This document shows positions 8,505-16,900 of a stretch of DNA of 64,000 nucleotides, piece by piece. Source of the DNA: a bacterium (GTDB taxonomy: Bacteria; Krumholzibacteriota; Krumholzibacteriia; LZORAL124-64-63). The DNA is taken from contig JADJQR010000001.1 in NCBI GenBank assembly GCA_016712675.1, forward strand, positions 2,976,001 to 3,040,000, written 5' to 3'. Each line of letters begins with the position of its first letter. Positions within the stretch are counted from its first letter, which is position 1. The notes below the pieces were generated by a model. It did not search any database and was not told the DNA's origin. It saw only the letters and a program-made list of their open reading frames with translations. A program made the position numbers and the translations under genes.

Positions 8505-9424
8505 GCGGCGCGTCCGGGCCGCCGACCGGGCCCCAGCGTGCCGGCGTAGATCGCCCCCAGCGTCAGCAGCGCGCCGAGCAGCTGCAGCGGCGCCAGCCGT
8601 TCCCCGAACAGCAGCCCGCCCCACACCGTGGCCAGCACCGGCTGCAGCAGCAGCACCAGCCCCCCGGTGGCCCCGCGCACCCGCGGCAGCGCCGTGGCGA
8701 TGGCCCACCAGCCGCCCGCCTGCACCGCGATGCCGAGCGCCAGGAGCGCCGCCCAGGCCGTGACCGTCGCGGGCAGGAACGGGTCGTTCTCGAACAGGCA
8801 GATGAGCCCGCTGCTCGCGGCCCCGCCCAGCGAAAGCCAGGCGACGATCGTGATCGGCGACAGCGGCGGCTCCCGGCGGCCCAGGTGGCGTGTGGTCAGG
8901 AGGTAGGAACCGTAGGCGAGCCCGGTGGCCAGGCCCAGCAGCACGCCGCGCAGGTAGTCGCCCGACAGCGCGATGTCACTGCCGACGCCGGCCAGCAGGG
9001 CCACGCCGAACAGCCCCGCCGCGGCGGCGAAAAAGAACCGCCCGCGCGGCTTCTCGCCCACGAAGATCCAGTTGAGGATGGCCGTGTTGAAGACCTGCGT
9101 ACTGGCCAGGATAGTTGCCAGGCCGGCACCGACCAGGTGGATCGAGCGGTGCCACAGGAAGAGGTCGGCCGTGAAGATGGTCCCGCCCAGGCAGGCCAGC
9201 AGCGCCAGCCGCGGCGGCAGCAGCAGGGGACGGCCGGTCAGCGCCGCGGCCGCGAACAGCGTGACCGCCCCGGTCAGGAGCCGCCAGAACGCGATCGAGG
9301 TGGGGCCCAGCTCCTGCCGGGCCGCCACCTTGACCAGGATGGCAGCCCAGGAAATGCAGACCCCGCCGAGGATCAGCAGGGCCAGCGTGGGCAGCAGGTG
9401 TCGTCGCGGTGCAGAGTCGGTCAA
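8486..9424 (-). CDS. EamA/DMT-family membrane transporter
   Basis: A 312-residue inner-membrane protein with about ten hydrophobic helices arranged as two EamA halves. The first half begins at LLILGGVCISWAAILVKVA and the second near LLGLATGLAYGSYLL. The family exports amino acids, nucleobases or other metabolites. The substrate cannot be read from sequence, although convergence with a purine deaminase makes a nucleobase or amino acid reasonable. I propose TTG 9424 as start because GGAGG lies 5 bases upstream and the protein then starts close to the first helix. Longer in-frame starts would add about 50 residues of unlikely composition. The end overlaps the aminohydrolase gene by 19 bases. Confidence 0.85.
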   Translation of the reverse strand: MTDSAPRRHLLPTLALLILGGVCISWAAILVKVAARQELGPTSIAFWRLLTGAVTLFAAAALTGRPLLLPPRLALLACLGGTIFTADLFLWHRSIHLVGAGLATILASTQVFNTAILNWIFVGEKPRGRFFFAAAAGLFGVALLAGVGSDIALSGDYLRGVLLGLATGLAYGSYLLTTRHLGRREPPLSPITIVAWLSLGGAASSGLICLFENDPFLPATVTAWAALLALGIAVQAGGWWAIATALPRVRGATGGLVLLLQPVLATVWGGLLFGERLAPLQLLGALLTLGAIYAGTLGPGRRPGRAAQASRS

Positions 9425-9521
9425 GGTCACCTCCGGCGGCGCACCATAGCATTCGCACCGGGTGCCGGCAATCGGCCCCCACGCGCGCGCAGGGAACGCC
9501 GTGGGACGTGGCCTCATACAA

Positions 9522-9551
9522 CTGGCATTGATACTCATTTTCTGATAGACT
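9522..9551 (+). promoter_or_regulatory. Predicted promoter with overlapping Fur-box-like sequence
   Basis: CTGGCA (9522-9527), an 18-base spacer and TAGACT (9546-9551), about 46 bases upstream of the first exported amidohydrolase. The spacer is unusually AT-rich for this genome. Bases 9524-9542 agree with the 19-base Fur consensus at 14 positions by hand alignment. Function is inferred. Confidence 0.35.
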
Positions 9552-9597
9552 GCGCCCTCCCGTGCCCGCAATCCCCCCGCGAAGGGAGTTCGCTTCT

Positions 9598-10971
9598 ATG
9601 CGAACCGATACGATGACGCCCCGGCGGAAGGTCAGGGCGCTGCCGATGGCCCTGGCGCTGTCAATGGCCCTGGCGCTGGCGCCGGTCGGCACGGCGCAGG
9701 CCGCCACGACCGTCTTCCGGCACGCCCACCTGATCCCCATCGACGCGCCGGAAACGGCCGACGGCCTGCTGGCCGTCGTCGATGGTCGCATCGCCTACGC
9801 CGGCCCGGCCGGCGGCTACGCCATGCCCCCGGACGCGACCGTGGTCGACGCCACCGGCCGCTGGATCATGCCCGGCCTGGTCGACACCCATAGCCATGTC
9901 GGCGGCTTCGCCGCGGCCGACGAGAGCGGCCCGATCCAGCCGGGCGTGCGCGTGCTGGACGACGTCAACGTGTTGGACGCCGGCTACCGCCGCGTCGTGG
10001 CCGGGGGGCTGACCACGCTCAACGTCATGCCGGGCTCCAGCTTCCTCAGCAGCGGCCAGACCGTGTACCTCAAGATGCGCAAGGTGGGGCGCGGCGAGGT
10101 GCTGGACGCCGAGGACCTGGCCTACACGATCGACGACGGCCGCGGCAGCCGACGCGTGCTGGGCGGCCTGAAGATGGCCAACGGCACCAACCCCCAGCGC
10201 AAGCCGCCGTTTCCCGGCACGCGCGGCAAGTCGGCGCAGCTGGTGCGTTCGACCTTCATCAAGGCGCAGGAATACCGCGCCAAGGTGGCCGCGGCGGACG
10301 GCGATGCGGCCAAGCTGCCGCCGCGCGACCTCGACCTCGAGACGCTGGTTGAGGTGCTCGAAGGCAAGCGCGTCGTGCACCACCACACGCATCGCGCCGA
10401 TGACATCGTCACTGTGCTGCGCCTGCAGCAGGAGTTCGGCTTCCGCCTCGTGTTGCAGCACGTGAGCGAGGGCTGGAAGGTGGCCGACCAGATCGCGGCG
10501 GCCGGGGTGCCCTGTTCGGTCATCGTCATCGACGCGCCGGGCGGCAAGCTCGAGGCACGCGACCTGCGCTTCGAGACGGGCGCCATCCTGGCGGAAGCCG
10601 GCGTGAAGGTGGCGTTCCACACCGACGACTGGATCACCGACAGCCGCCTCTTCCTCCGCTCGGCCGCACTGGGCGTGCGCGGCGGCATGCAGCGCGAGGA
10701 CGCGCTGCGCGCGCTCACGCTCGCCGGCGCCGAGATGCTCGACCTGCAGGACCGCATCGGCTCGCTCACCGCGGGCAAGGACGCCGATTTCATCGTGCTG
10801 GACGGCGACCCGCTCAGTGTCTACACGCGCGTCCGGGAGACCTGGGTCGAGGGACGCCGGGTATTCGACCTGGAGGATCCGGAAGATCGCCTGCATGCGG
10901 ACGGCGGCCAGGGCGCCGGCGCCAACCAGACCCCCTACCTGTGCTGCGCGGAACATGGAGGCGAGTCATGA
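9598..10971 (+). CDS. Exported amidohydrolase with intact metal site (imidazolonepropionase-like)
   Basis: A 457-residue amidohydrolase with a signal peptide: a basic start, a hydrophobic stretch rich in Ala, Leu and Met, and cleavage near AQAATT. Metal ligands of the TIM-barrel are present: His98 and His100 in GLVDTHSH, a histidine cluster in VVHHHTHRADD, LVLQHVSEG, and the FHTDD aspartate. It acts in the periplasm or is surface-bound. The closest general group is the imidazolonepropionase-related/prolidase-like amidohydrolases, which often cut cyclic imides or N-acyl or dipeptide bonds. The substrate is unknown. The start ATG 9598 follows GAAGGGAG. It overlaps the following amidohydrolase by ATGA, so both are made together. 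Confidence 0.82.
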   Translation: MRTDTMTPRRKVRALPMALALSMALALAPVGTAQAATTVFRHAHLIPIDAPETADGLLAVVDGRIAYAGPAGGYAMPPDATVVDATGRWIMPGLVDTHSHVGGFAAADESGPIQPGVRVLDDVNVLDAGYRRVVAGGLTTLNVMPGSSFLSSGQTVYLKMRKVGRGEVLDAEDLAYTIDDGRGSRRVLGGLKMANGTNPQRKPPFPGTRGKSAQLVRSTFIKAQEYRAKVAAADGDAAKLPPRDLDLETLVEVLEGKRVVHHHTHRADDIVTVLRLQQEFGFRLVLQHVSEGWKVADQIAAAGVPCSVIVIDAPGGKLEARDLRFETGAILAEAGVKVAFHTDDWITDSRLFLRSAALGVRGGMQREDALRALTLAGAEMLDLQDRIGSLTAGKDADFIVLDGDPLSVYTRVRETWVEGRRVFDLEDPEDRLHADGGQGAGANQTPYLCCAEHGGES

Positions 10972-12230
10972 CAAGACTGGCGCTGTGGACACTGATGTCC
11001 GTGATGCTGGCGCGACCGGCGTCGCCCGCCGCCGCCGACCCGGTATCGACACCGCGGACCGGCGGCACCCTGGCCGTGCGCGGCGCCCTGCTGCACACGG
11101 GAAGCGGGGCCCCGATCGTGGACGGCGGCGTGCTCGTCGAGAACGGCCGGATCACCCAGGTGGGCCCGTTCGCCTCCCTGTCGCTGCCGGCCGGCGTGAC
11201 GGTCCTGCGCTCGGCGGTGGTCACGCCCGGCCTGATCGATGCGCGCAGCACCGCGGGCCTGACCGGGATGCTCAACGTCCCCCACGACCAGGACATGCTC
11301 GACCACGCGGCGTCCGTGCAGCCCGCGTTGCGCGCCCTGGACGCCTACAACCCACAGGACGAGCTGGTCGCCTACCTGCGTTCGCTGGGCGTGACCGCGC
11401 TGCACACCGGGTTCGCGCCGGGACCGCCGCTGTCGGGCCAGACGATGATCGTCAAGACCCGGGGCGCGACCGCCGACGAAGCCGCACTGGTACCGGCGGC
11501 TGCGGTCGCGGTCACCCTGTCGCCGCCGAAGGGCTTCGGCGGCGCCGGTGAGCTGTTCACCACGCGCGCCAAGACGGTGGCCTTGCTGCGGCAGGACCTG
11601 ATCAGGGCCCGTGAGTACCGCGACAAGCTCGCGGCAGCAGGCCGCGACCGGAAGGCCACCGCCCCCGACCGCGACCTGCACCTGGAGACCCTGGCGCGCG
11701 TCCTCGACGGCGAGCTGGCGCTCCTGGTGACGGCCCACCGCATGCGCGACATCGCCAACGCGCTGCGCCTGAAGCAGGAGTTCGGCCTGCGCCTGTGGCT
11801 GGACGGGGCCGCCGAGGCGCACCAGCTGCTGCCGGAGCTGAAAGCCGCCGAGGTGCCGGTGCTGCTGCATCCGCCGATGGCGCGGCCGACCGGCGAACTG
11901 GAGAACGCCGCCTACACCACGGCAGGACTGCTGCGGCAGGCCGGCGTGCCGTTCGCCTTCACGTCGGGCTACGAATCGTACGTGCCCAAGGTGAGAGTCG
12001 TCCTCTTCGAGGCCGCGATCGCGGCCGGGCACGGCCTGGACCGACTGGCGACGCTGGAGGCCCTGACGATCGGCGCCGCGCGCCTGCTGGGCGTGGCCGA
12101 CCGCATCGGCTCCCTCGAGGTCGGCAAGGACGGCGACCTGGCGCTCTACGACGGCGACCCCTTCGAGTACACGACGCACTGCGTCGGCACCGTCATCGAG
12201 GGCCAGGTGGTGTCGGACATCGTTCGTTGA
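10968..12230 (+). CDS. Exported amidohydrolase paralogue lacking metal ligands
   Basis: A 420-residue paralogue of the preceding gene with its own signal peptide. The fold is kept (REYRDKLAA, DLHLETLARVLDGE, RIGSLEVGKDGDLALYDGDP), but the first metal motif HxH is replaced: GLIDARST has Arg93 and Thr95 where the neighbour has His98 and His100. The FHTDD aspartate region has become FTSGY, and only one histidine remains in the TAHR segment. A catalytic role in the usual sense is therefore unlikely. It may form a heteromer with its partner or act as a structural subunit. Start ATG 10968 sits inside the stop of the upstream gene with GGAGGCGAG as the ribosome site. Confidence 0.8.
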   Translation: MTRLALWTLMSVMLARPASPAAADPVSTPRTGGTLAVRGALLHTGSGAPIVDGGVLVENGRITQVGPFASLSLPAGVTVLRSAVVTPGLIDARSTAGLTGMLNVPHDQDMLDHAASVQPALRALDAYNPQDELVAYLRSLGVTALHTGFAPGPPLSGQTMIVKTRGATADEAALVPAAAVAVTLSPPKGFGGAGELFTTRAKTVALLRQDLIRAREYRDKLAAAGRDRKATAPDRDLHLETLARVLDGELALLVTAHRMRDIANALRLKQEFGLRLWLDGAAEAHQLLPELKAAEVPVLLHPPMARPTGELENAAYTTAGLLRQAGVPFAFTSGYESYVPKVRVVLFEAAIAAGHGLDRLATLEALTIGAARLLGVADRIGSLEVGKDGDLALYDGDPFEYTTHCVGTVIEGQVVSDIVR

Positions 12231-12253
12231 GCGGATCCGGGCAGTGCCGGCGG

Positions 12254-12661
12254 CTAGTCCTCCGCCGGCGCCGCCGGAACCGCCGGCCGCACCACGAACG
12301 TCTTCTCCTTGCGGATCTCGACGGTGCCCGGCGGCGCACCCTTCGGCTTGGTGACAAACCGCGCCCGCGTGCCGCTGACCGAGACCTGCGTGGACTCGCG
12401 CTTGCGGCTGTGCCAGGCGGCGATCGCGGCGGCGGCCTTCACCGTCTCGTTGTCCGGCTCCTCGCCCGCGGGCACCTGCAGCACGACATGGCTGCCGGGC
12501 AGTCCGCGCACGTGGAACCACCAATCGTTGGCCTTGGCGACCTTCAGCGACAGGCGGTCGTTGTCCTGGTCGGTCTTCCCGGCCAGGACATTCCAGCCGC
12601 CCGGCAGCGTGTAGCGCCAGGCACGGACCGGCGCCTTCTCCGGCTTGTCCGGCCGCGGCAT
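12254..12661 (-). CDS. Stand-alone NFACT-R (DUF814) domain protein
   Basis: A 135-residue protein that is almost only an NFACT-R_1 domain: RYTLPGGWNVLAGKTDQDND, NDWWFHVRGLPGSHVVL and a helical segment AAAIAAWHSRKRES. In larger proteins (RqcH/FbpA/Tae2) this domain, together with NFACT-N and helical parts, binds stalled 50S ribosomes. Stand-alone copies exist and are uncharacterised. The C-terminus is alanine/proline-rich. It starts 3 bases after arsM, with GGGAGCC as a ribosome site within the arsM end, and so is the third gene of the arsR-arsM operon. Why an RNA- or ribosome-binding domain would be under arsenic control is not known. Confidence 0.8.
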   Translation of the reverse strand: MPRPDKPEKAPVRAWRYTLPGGWNVLAGKTDQDNDRLSLKVAKANDWWFHVRGLPGSHVVLQVPAGEEPDNETVKAAAAIAAWHSRKRESTQVSVSGTRARFVTKPKGAPPGTVEIRKEKTFVVRPAVPAAPAED

Positions 12662-12663
12662 GC

Positions 12664-13470
12664 TCAGGCTCCCGCGGCGGCAGCGCGCCGGCCGGTCACC
12701 GACAGGCTCCAGATACCGGCGCCGCCGGCGCGGTACTCGCGCACGGCCGCCTCCGGCAGCGCCTGCAGCAGCAGGTCGTCGGGCAGGTCCAGGCGACGGC
12801 GGCTCAGGACCGCGACCTCCACGAAGCCGGCGCCGGCGATGGTCGCCAGGTATTCGTCCTCCTGCAGCGCGCCCGCCACGCACCCGACCCAGAGCATCGC
12901 CGTCCCGCGCACGGCCCCAGGCAGTTCGCCGGTCAGCACGATGTCCGACACCGAGAACCGGCCGCCCGGCTTGAGCACGCGGTGCATCTCGGCGAAGGCC
13001 CGCGCCTTGTCCGGCACCAGGTTCAGCACGCAGTTGCTGATCACCACGTCCACCTCGCCGTCGGCCAGAGGCAGGGCCTCGATCTCCCCGAGGTGGAACT
13101 CGACGTTCGTCGCCCCCAGGCGCGCGGCGTTGGCGCGCGCCTTCTGCACCATCTCGGGCACCATGTCGACGCCGATGACGCGCCCCTGCGCGCCGACCAG
13201 CGCACGGGCGACGAAGACGTCGTTGCCGGCGCCGCTGCCCAGGTCGAGCACCGTCTCGCCGGCATGGATGAACGCGCCCTCGGTCGGCAGGCCGCAGCCC
13301 AGGCCCAGGTCCGCCTCCGGCACGTAGCCGTCCAGGTTCCCGTAGCCCTCGGCGAAGCTGCCGCCGGCCAGCGGCGAGCAGCCGCCGCCCGACCCGCAGC
13401 ACCCGCCGCCGGAAGCCCGCGCGATCTCTCCGTACTTCTGCTTCACGACCTGCTTGATGTCGCCGTCCAT
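12664..13470 (-). CDS. arsM: Arsenite methyltransferase
   Basis: A 268-residue S-adenosylmethionine-dependent methyltransferase. The SAM-binding motif is VLDLGSGAGND (residues about 74-84). Cysteines in the expected places for As(III) binding are Cys59 (GLGCG), Cys147 (SNCVLNL) and Cys197 (GCVAGA), matching the three-cysteine pattern of ArsM. The N-terminus has a further GCCGSGGGC cluster (Cys24, Cys25, Cys31) that may deliver metal. ArsM converts arsenite to mono-, di- and trimethylated arsenic, producing volatile or exported forms. It starts one base after the arsR stop, so its expression follows arsenic via ArsR. No arsenite efflux pump (arsB/acr3) is in the window. Confidence 0.95.
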   Translation of the reverse strand: MDGDIKQVVKQKYGEIARASGGGCCGSGGGCSPLAGGSFAEGYGNLDGYVPEADLGLGCGLPTEGAFIHAGETVLDLGSGAGNDVFVARALVGAQGRVIGVDMVPEMVQKARANAARLGATNVEFHLGEIEALPLADGEVDVVISNCVLNLVPDKARAFAEMHRVLKPGGRFSVSDIVLTGELPGAVRGTAMLWVGCVAGALQEDEYLATIAGAGFVEVAVLSRRRLDLPDDLLLQALPEAAVREYRAGGAGIWSLSVTGRRAAAAGA

Positions 13471-13471
13471 C

Positions 13472-13807
13472 TCAGTGCTCCTCCTGCGGTCCGCAGCAGC
13501 CGAGGCCCGCGAACAGGCCGGCGAAGCCCTGGCGGACCTTCTCCAGGGTTTCCGGGTCCACGCAGTAGCAGGTGCGGGGTCCTTCGATCTCCCCGCGCAC
13601 CAGCCCCGCCTCCTTCAGTTCCTTCAGGTGCTGCGACACGGTCGACTGCGCCAGCGGCAGCTCCTGCACCAGGTCGCCGCAAACGCAGCCGCGCCGCGCC
13701 GCCAGCGTGGCCAGGATCTGCAGCCTTCCCGGATGCGCCAGCGCGCGTGCCGCCTGCGCCAGAATGACCAGATCCGCCGGAAACGCGTCGGTTTTCGCCT
13801 GGGCCAT
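13472..13807 (-). CDS. arsR: ArsR-family metalloid-responsive repressor
   Basis: A 111-residue winged-helix repressor of the ArsR/SmtB family. The recognition helix is in [18 protein letters not shown] (residues about 52-69). Cysteine pairs Cys41/Cys43 (GCVCGDL), Cys80/Cys82 (TCYCVD) and Cys104/Cys105 near the C-terminus are candidate As(III) ligands. The last pair resembles ArsR types that bind arsenic through C-terminal cysteines. Binding of arsenite should release the protein from DNA. Start ATG 13807 is preceded by GGGAGG. An ATG at 13867 would place the operator inside the coding region and is rejected. It is the first gene of the operon, with its operator immediately upstream. Confidence 0.92.
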   Translation of the reverse strand: MAQAKTDAFPADLVILAQAARALAHPGRLQILATLAARRGCVCGDLVQELPLAQSTVSQHLKELKEAGLVRGEIEGPRTCYCVDPETLEKVRQGFAGLFAGLGCCGPQEEH

Positions 13808-13830
13808 GTCCTGCCTCCCGTGCCCCAGAT

Positions 13831-13857
13831 TGATCGTATATCGTAAATATACGATCA
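13831..13857. promoter_or_regulatory. ArsR operator (perfect inverted repeat)
   Basis: Two 11-base arms, TGATCGTATAT and ATATACGATCA, perfectly complementary and separated by 5 bases. The repeat lies 24 bases upstream of arsR and over its predicted promoter. The ATCGTA...TACGAT core resembles known ArsR sites. The AT content stands out from the surrounding GC-rich DNA. Confidence 0.85.
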
Positions 13858-13862
13858 TACAA
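13835..13862 (-). promoter_or_regulatory. Predicted arsR operon promoter
   Basis: On the minus strand: TTGTAT (13862-13857), a 16-base spacer and TATACG (13840-13835). The ArsR operator covers the spacer and the -10, so bound ArsR would block RNA polymerase directly. Confidence 0.6.
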
Positions 13863-13909
13863 GCCACCCCGCAAGCCGACTTCGAGATCTATGTAGACAA
13901 AAATTCTTA

Positions 13910-13915
13910 TATAAT
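13910..13915 (+). promoter_or_regulatory. Consensus -10 element before the secreted protease gene
   Basis: A perfect TATAAT within an AT-rich island (about 13880-13930), 66 bases upstream of the protease start. No good -35 is visible at 16-18 bases, so an activator may be needed. GATCTA and TAGATC flank it as a weak inverted repeat. Confidence 0.4.
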
Positions 13916-13981
13916 GGTAAAATCTAGATCCATATGGGAGTCACCCAGCCCGCCGGCGTCCACTGCCGGCCCGGAGCGTGC

Positions 13982-16900
13982 ATGATGCGTTGTTCGCGAT
14001 CGGTCACCGGGATTCTGCGACGGGGCCTGCTGGCCGGCGGCCTGGCCGTGGGCCTGAGCACCATGCCCGCCGCGGCAAACGACGTCCGCCCGGCCCCGTC
14101 GGCGCGCCGGGCCGTGCCGGCCCGCCCGCTCTCGGCGCACCTGCAGGCGACGCCCGCAGCGGACGTTCCGGACACCGGCCTCCCGGCGGCGACGATGGTG
14201 ACGGCGACGCCCGCCGGCGGACATCGCGCGCGGCGGACCGCCGCCGGCACGGGCCACCGCGCGGACTTCACCGAGGTGGACCTGACCGCGCGCACGAAGT
14301 CCTCCGCGCAGCCGGACACCGCCACCGCGCGCCAGTCGCCCGCGATGCGCGCGAGGCTCCGGCAGCTGACCGACCCGTTCTTCCTGCGCACGCGGGGCGC
14401 CGCGGCGCCGGCTGCCGGTGGTGACCGCCGTGCGCAGTCGATCGGCAGCACGTCGGCGCGATCAGCGACCAAGGCCGCGCCCTGGTCCGCGAACGCGCTG
14501 CTGGGCAACCCCACGAACATGAACGATGACCACGTCACCCTGGCCACGAGTCCCGACGGCAGCGTGCTGTACGCCGCCTTCTCGGCGGTCGACCTCGGCA
14601 GCACCGACCGCGACATCCACGTCGCGCGCTCGCTCAACCAGGGCCTGACCTGGCAGGTGTGGGAACTGCCGTCGTTCACGACCGACGAATACCAGCCCGA
14701 ACTGGCCGTCGACGGCGGCGGCTACCTGCACGTGGTGTGGATCCGCGATGACGGGGTCATCCTGCGCTCGCGCAGCAGCAATCCCGGCGACCCGTCCGCC
14801 TGGGCCTGGGTCAAGGGCCTGACCGTCGGCGAGCCCTGCGCCGTACCGTCGATCGCGGTGACGGGCGCCGGCGACTTCGCCAAGGTCTTCATCGCCGCCA
14901 ACTGGCTGACGGTCAACTACGACTACTACCAGTACGAGTGGACGCTGATCTTCATGTACTCGTCCAACGGCGGCAATACCGTCACCTACGACTACTTCCT
15001 GCCGGACGGCTACCCCGACTACTGGCCCGACGTGGCGATGGACGCGGGCACGGTCCACTTCGTCAACGCCGAACAGGACGCCGAGACCGGCGAGATGGAG
15101 ATCCTGATCGCCACGGACGCCTACACGGGCAGCTTCGCCAGCCCTGCCAGCTTCACCGGCTGGACCCCCAGCAACGGCGGCTATCCCCGCGTGGCCTGCC
15201 AGGGCCAGGACGTCTACGTGGCCTACCAGCTGGACTACACCGACGGCATCACCAGCGACGGCGACATCATCTACACGCACAGCGCCGACGCCGGCGCCTC
15301 GTTCTACGGTCCGTACGGGCTGGTCGCCGACGAGTACGACAGCGTGGGACCGAGCCTGTTCGTGCGTGGCGGCGTCGTCGGCTGCACCTGGCTGGACGCG
15401 CCCAACGGCGGCGACGAGTTCCACCTGGCCACGCGGCTGGCCTCGGGCCATGGCGCCGCTGACTTCTTCGGCGATGTCGAGGTCATCACCGACGCGCCCA
15501 CGGTGGAGCCCGTCTTCCATGCCGCCGACGCCGTGCTGAGCGGCGTGCGCGCCCACGCCGCCTGGAGCGACCGCCGCGACTTCCCCACGCAGGGCCGCAA
15601 CGTCTACACCGCGCGCCGCGACCTGCGGGCGGACCTGGCGGCGTTCACGCCCGCCGGCTGGGGCGACGCACTGGTGGCGAACATGATCCGGGGGCAGCGC
15701 GCGACCGGCTACACGGCCGCCGGCGACACGAACTGGGTCAGCTTCGCGTTCCTCAACGCCGGCCTGCTCGACATCCCGCGGAGCTTCCTCATCGACCTCG
15801 AACTGGACGGCGTCCCCTACGCCTCCTGGCAGCTGGACGGCGGCCTGCCGGCCGGGAGCTACGTGCCGCTGGAGGACTTTCCGCTGACCGGTCCGGCGGG
15901 CGCGCACACGCTCACGGTGCGCCTGGACCCGGCGGCCCAGATTGCCGAGGACGACGAGACGGACAACGCCTTCGCGCGCTCCTTCGAGTTCCTTGCCGGT
16001 GATCCCGGTCTGCGCTTCCGGCCAAGCGGCCTGGTGACGATCGTCAACCCGTACCTCAAGCGCGCCGAGGCGCTGACGCTGGCGCAGGATCCGCCGCTGC
16101 GCCGCGAAGCCTGGCTGGACCCGGTCGACCCGCGGCTGCGCGAGGCGATGGCCGGCGCCCAGCCGGGCGGCCTGCTGCCGGTGATGATCGTGCCGGCCGA
16201 ACGCCTGGACCCGGAACGGCTGGCGGTCCGGCTGCAGGGTGCGACGCGGTCGGCGCGGCGCGAGGCCATCGCCCTGGCCGCGCGCGCACAGGTCGCGCTG
16301 GCGATGGACGGGCTGCGGCCGCTGCTCGCGGCGGCGGCCAACGCCGGCGTAGCCGACTCCGGCGTAGCCAAGTCCGGCGCGGCGACGGCCCCGCGGGCGC
16401 TGTGGCTGTCCGGCTCGATCCGCGCCGACCTGTCGCCGGCGACGATCACCGCCCTGGCGGCCGAACCGGGCGTCGGCCGGCTGTGGCTGGACGACACGCG
16501 CAGCCGCACCTTCGGCGGCGCGCTGGCGCCGGCCGGAACCGACGGGACCACGACGGCTCCCGACAAGGCGCTGGCCTGGCACCTGCAGGCGATCGGCGCC
16601 GACCAGGCCTGGGCTGCCGGCAACACCGGCGCCGGCGTGCTGGTCGGCCACCTGGACAGCGGCGTCGCCTACGACCATCCCGACCTGGCCTCGCGCCTGT
16701 GGAACGGTGGCGCGGCGTTTCCCCACCACGGCTGGGACGCGGTCGACGAGGACGACGACCCGTACGACGGCGACACGACCTGGCACCACGGCACGCACAC
16801 CGCCGGCCTGATCGTCGGGGACGGCACCGCCGGCACGACGACCGGCGTGGCGCCCGGTGCGCGCGTGATGGCACTGCGCGTGGTGCCCGGCTACCAGGCG

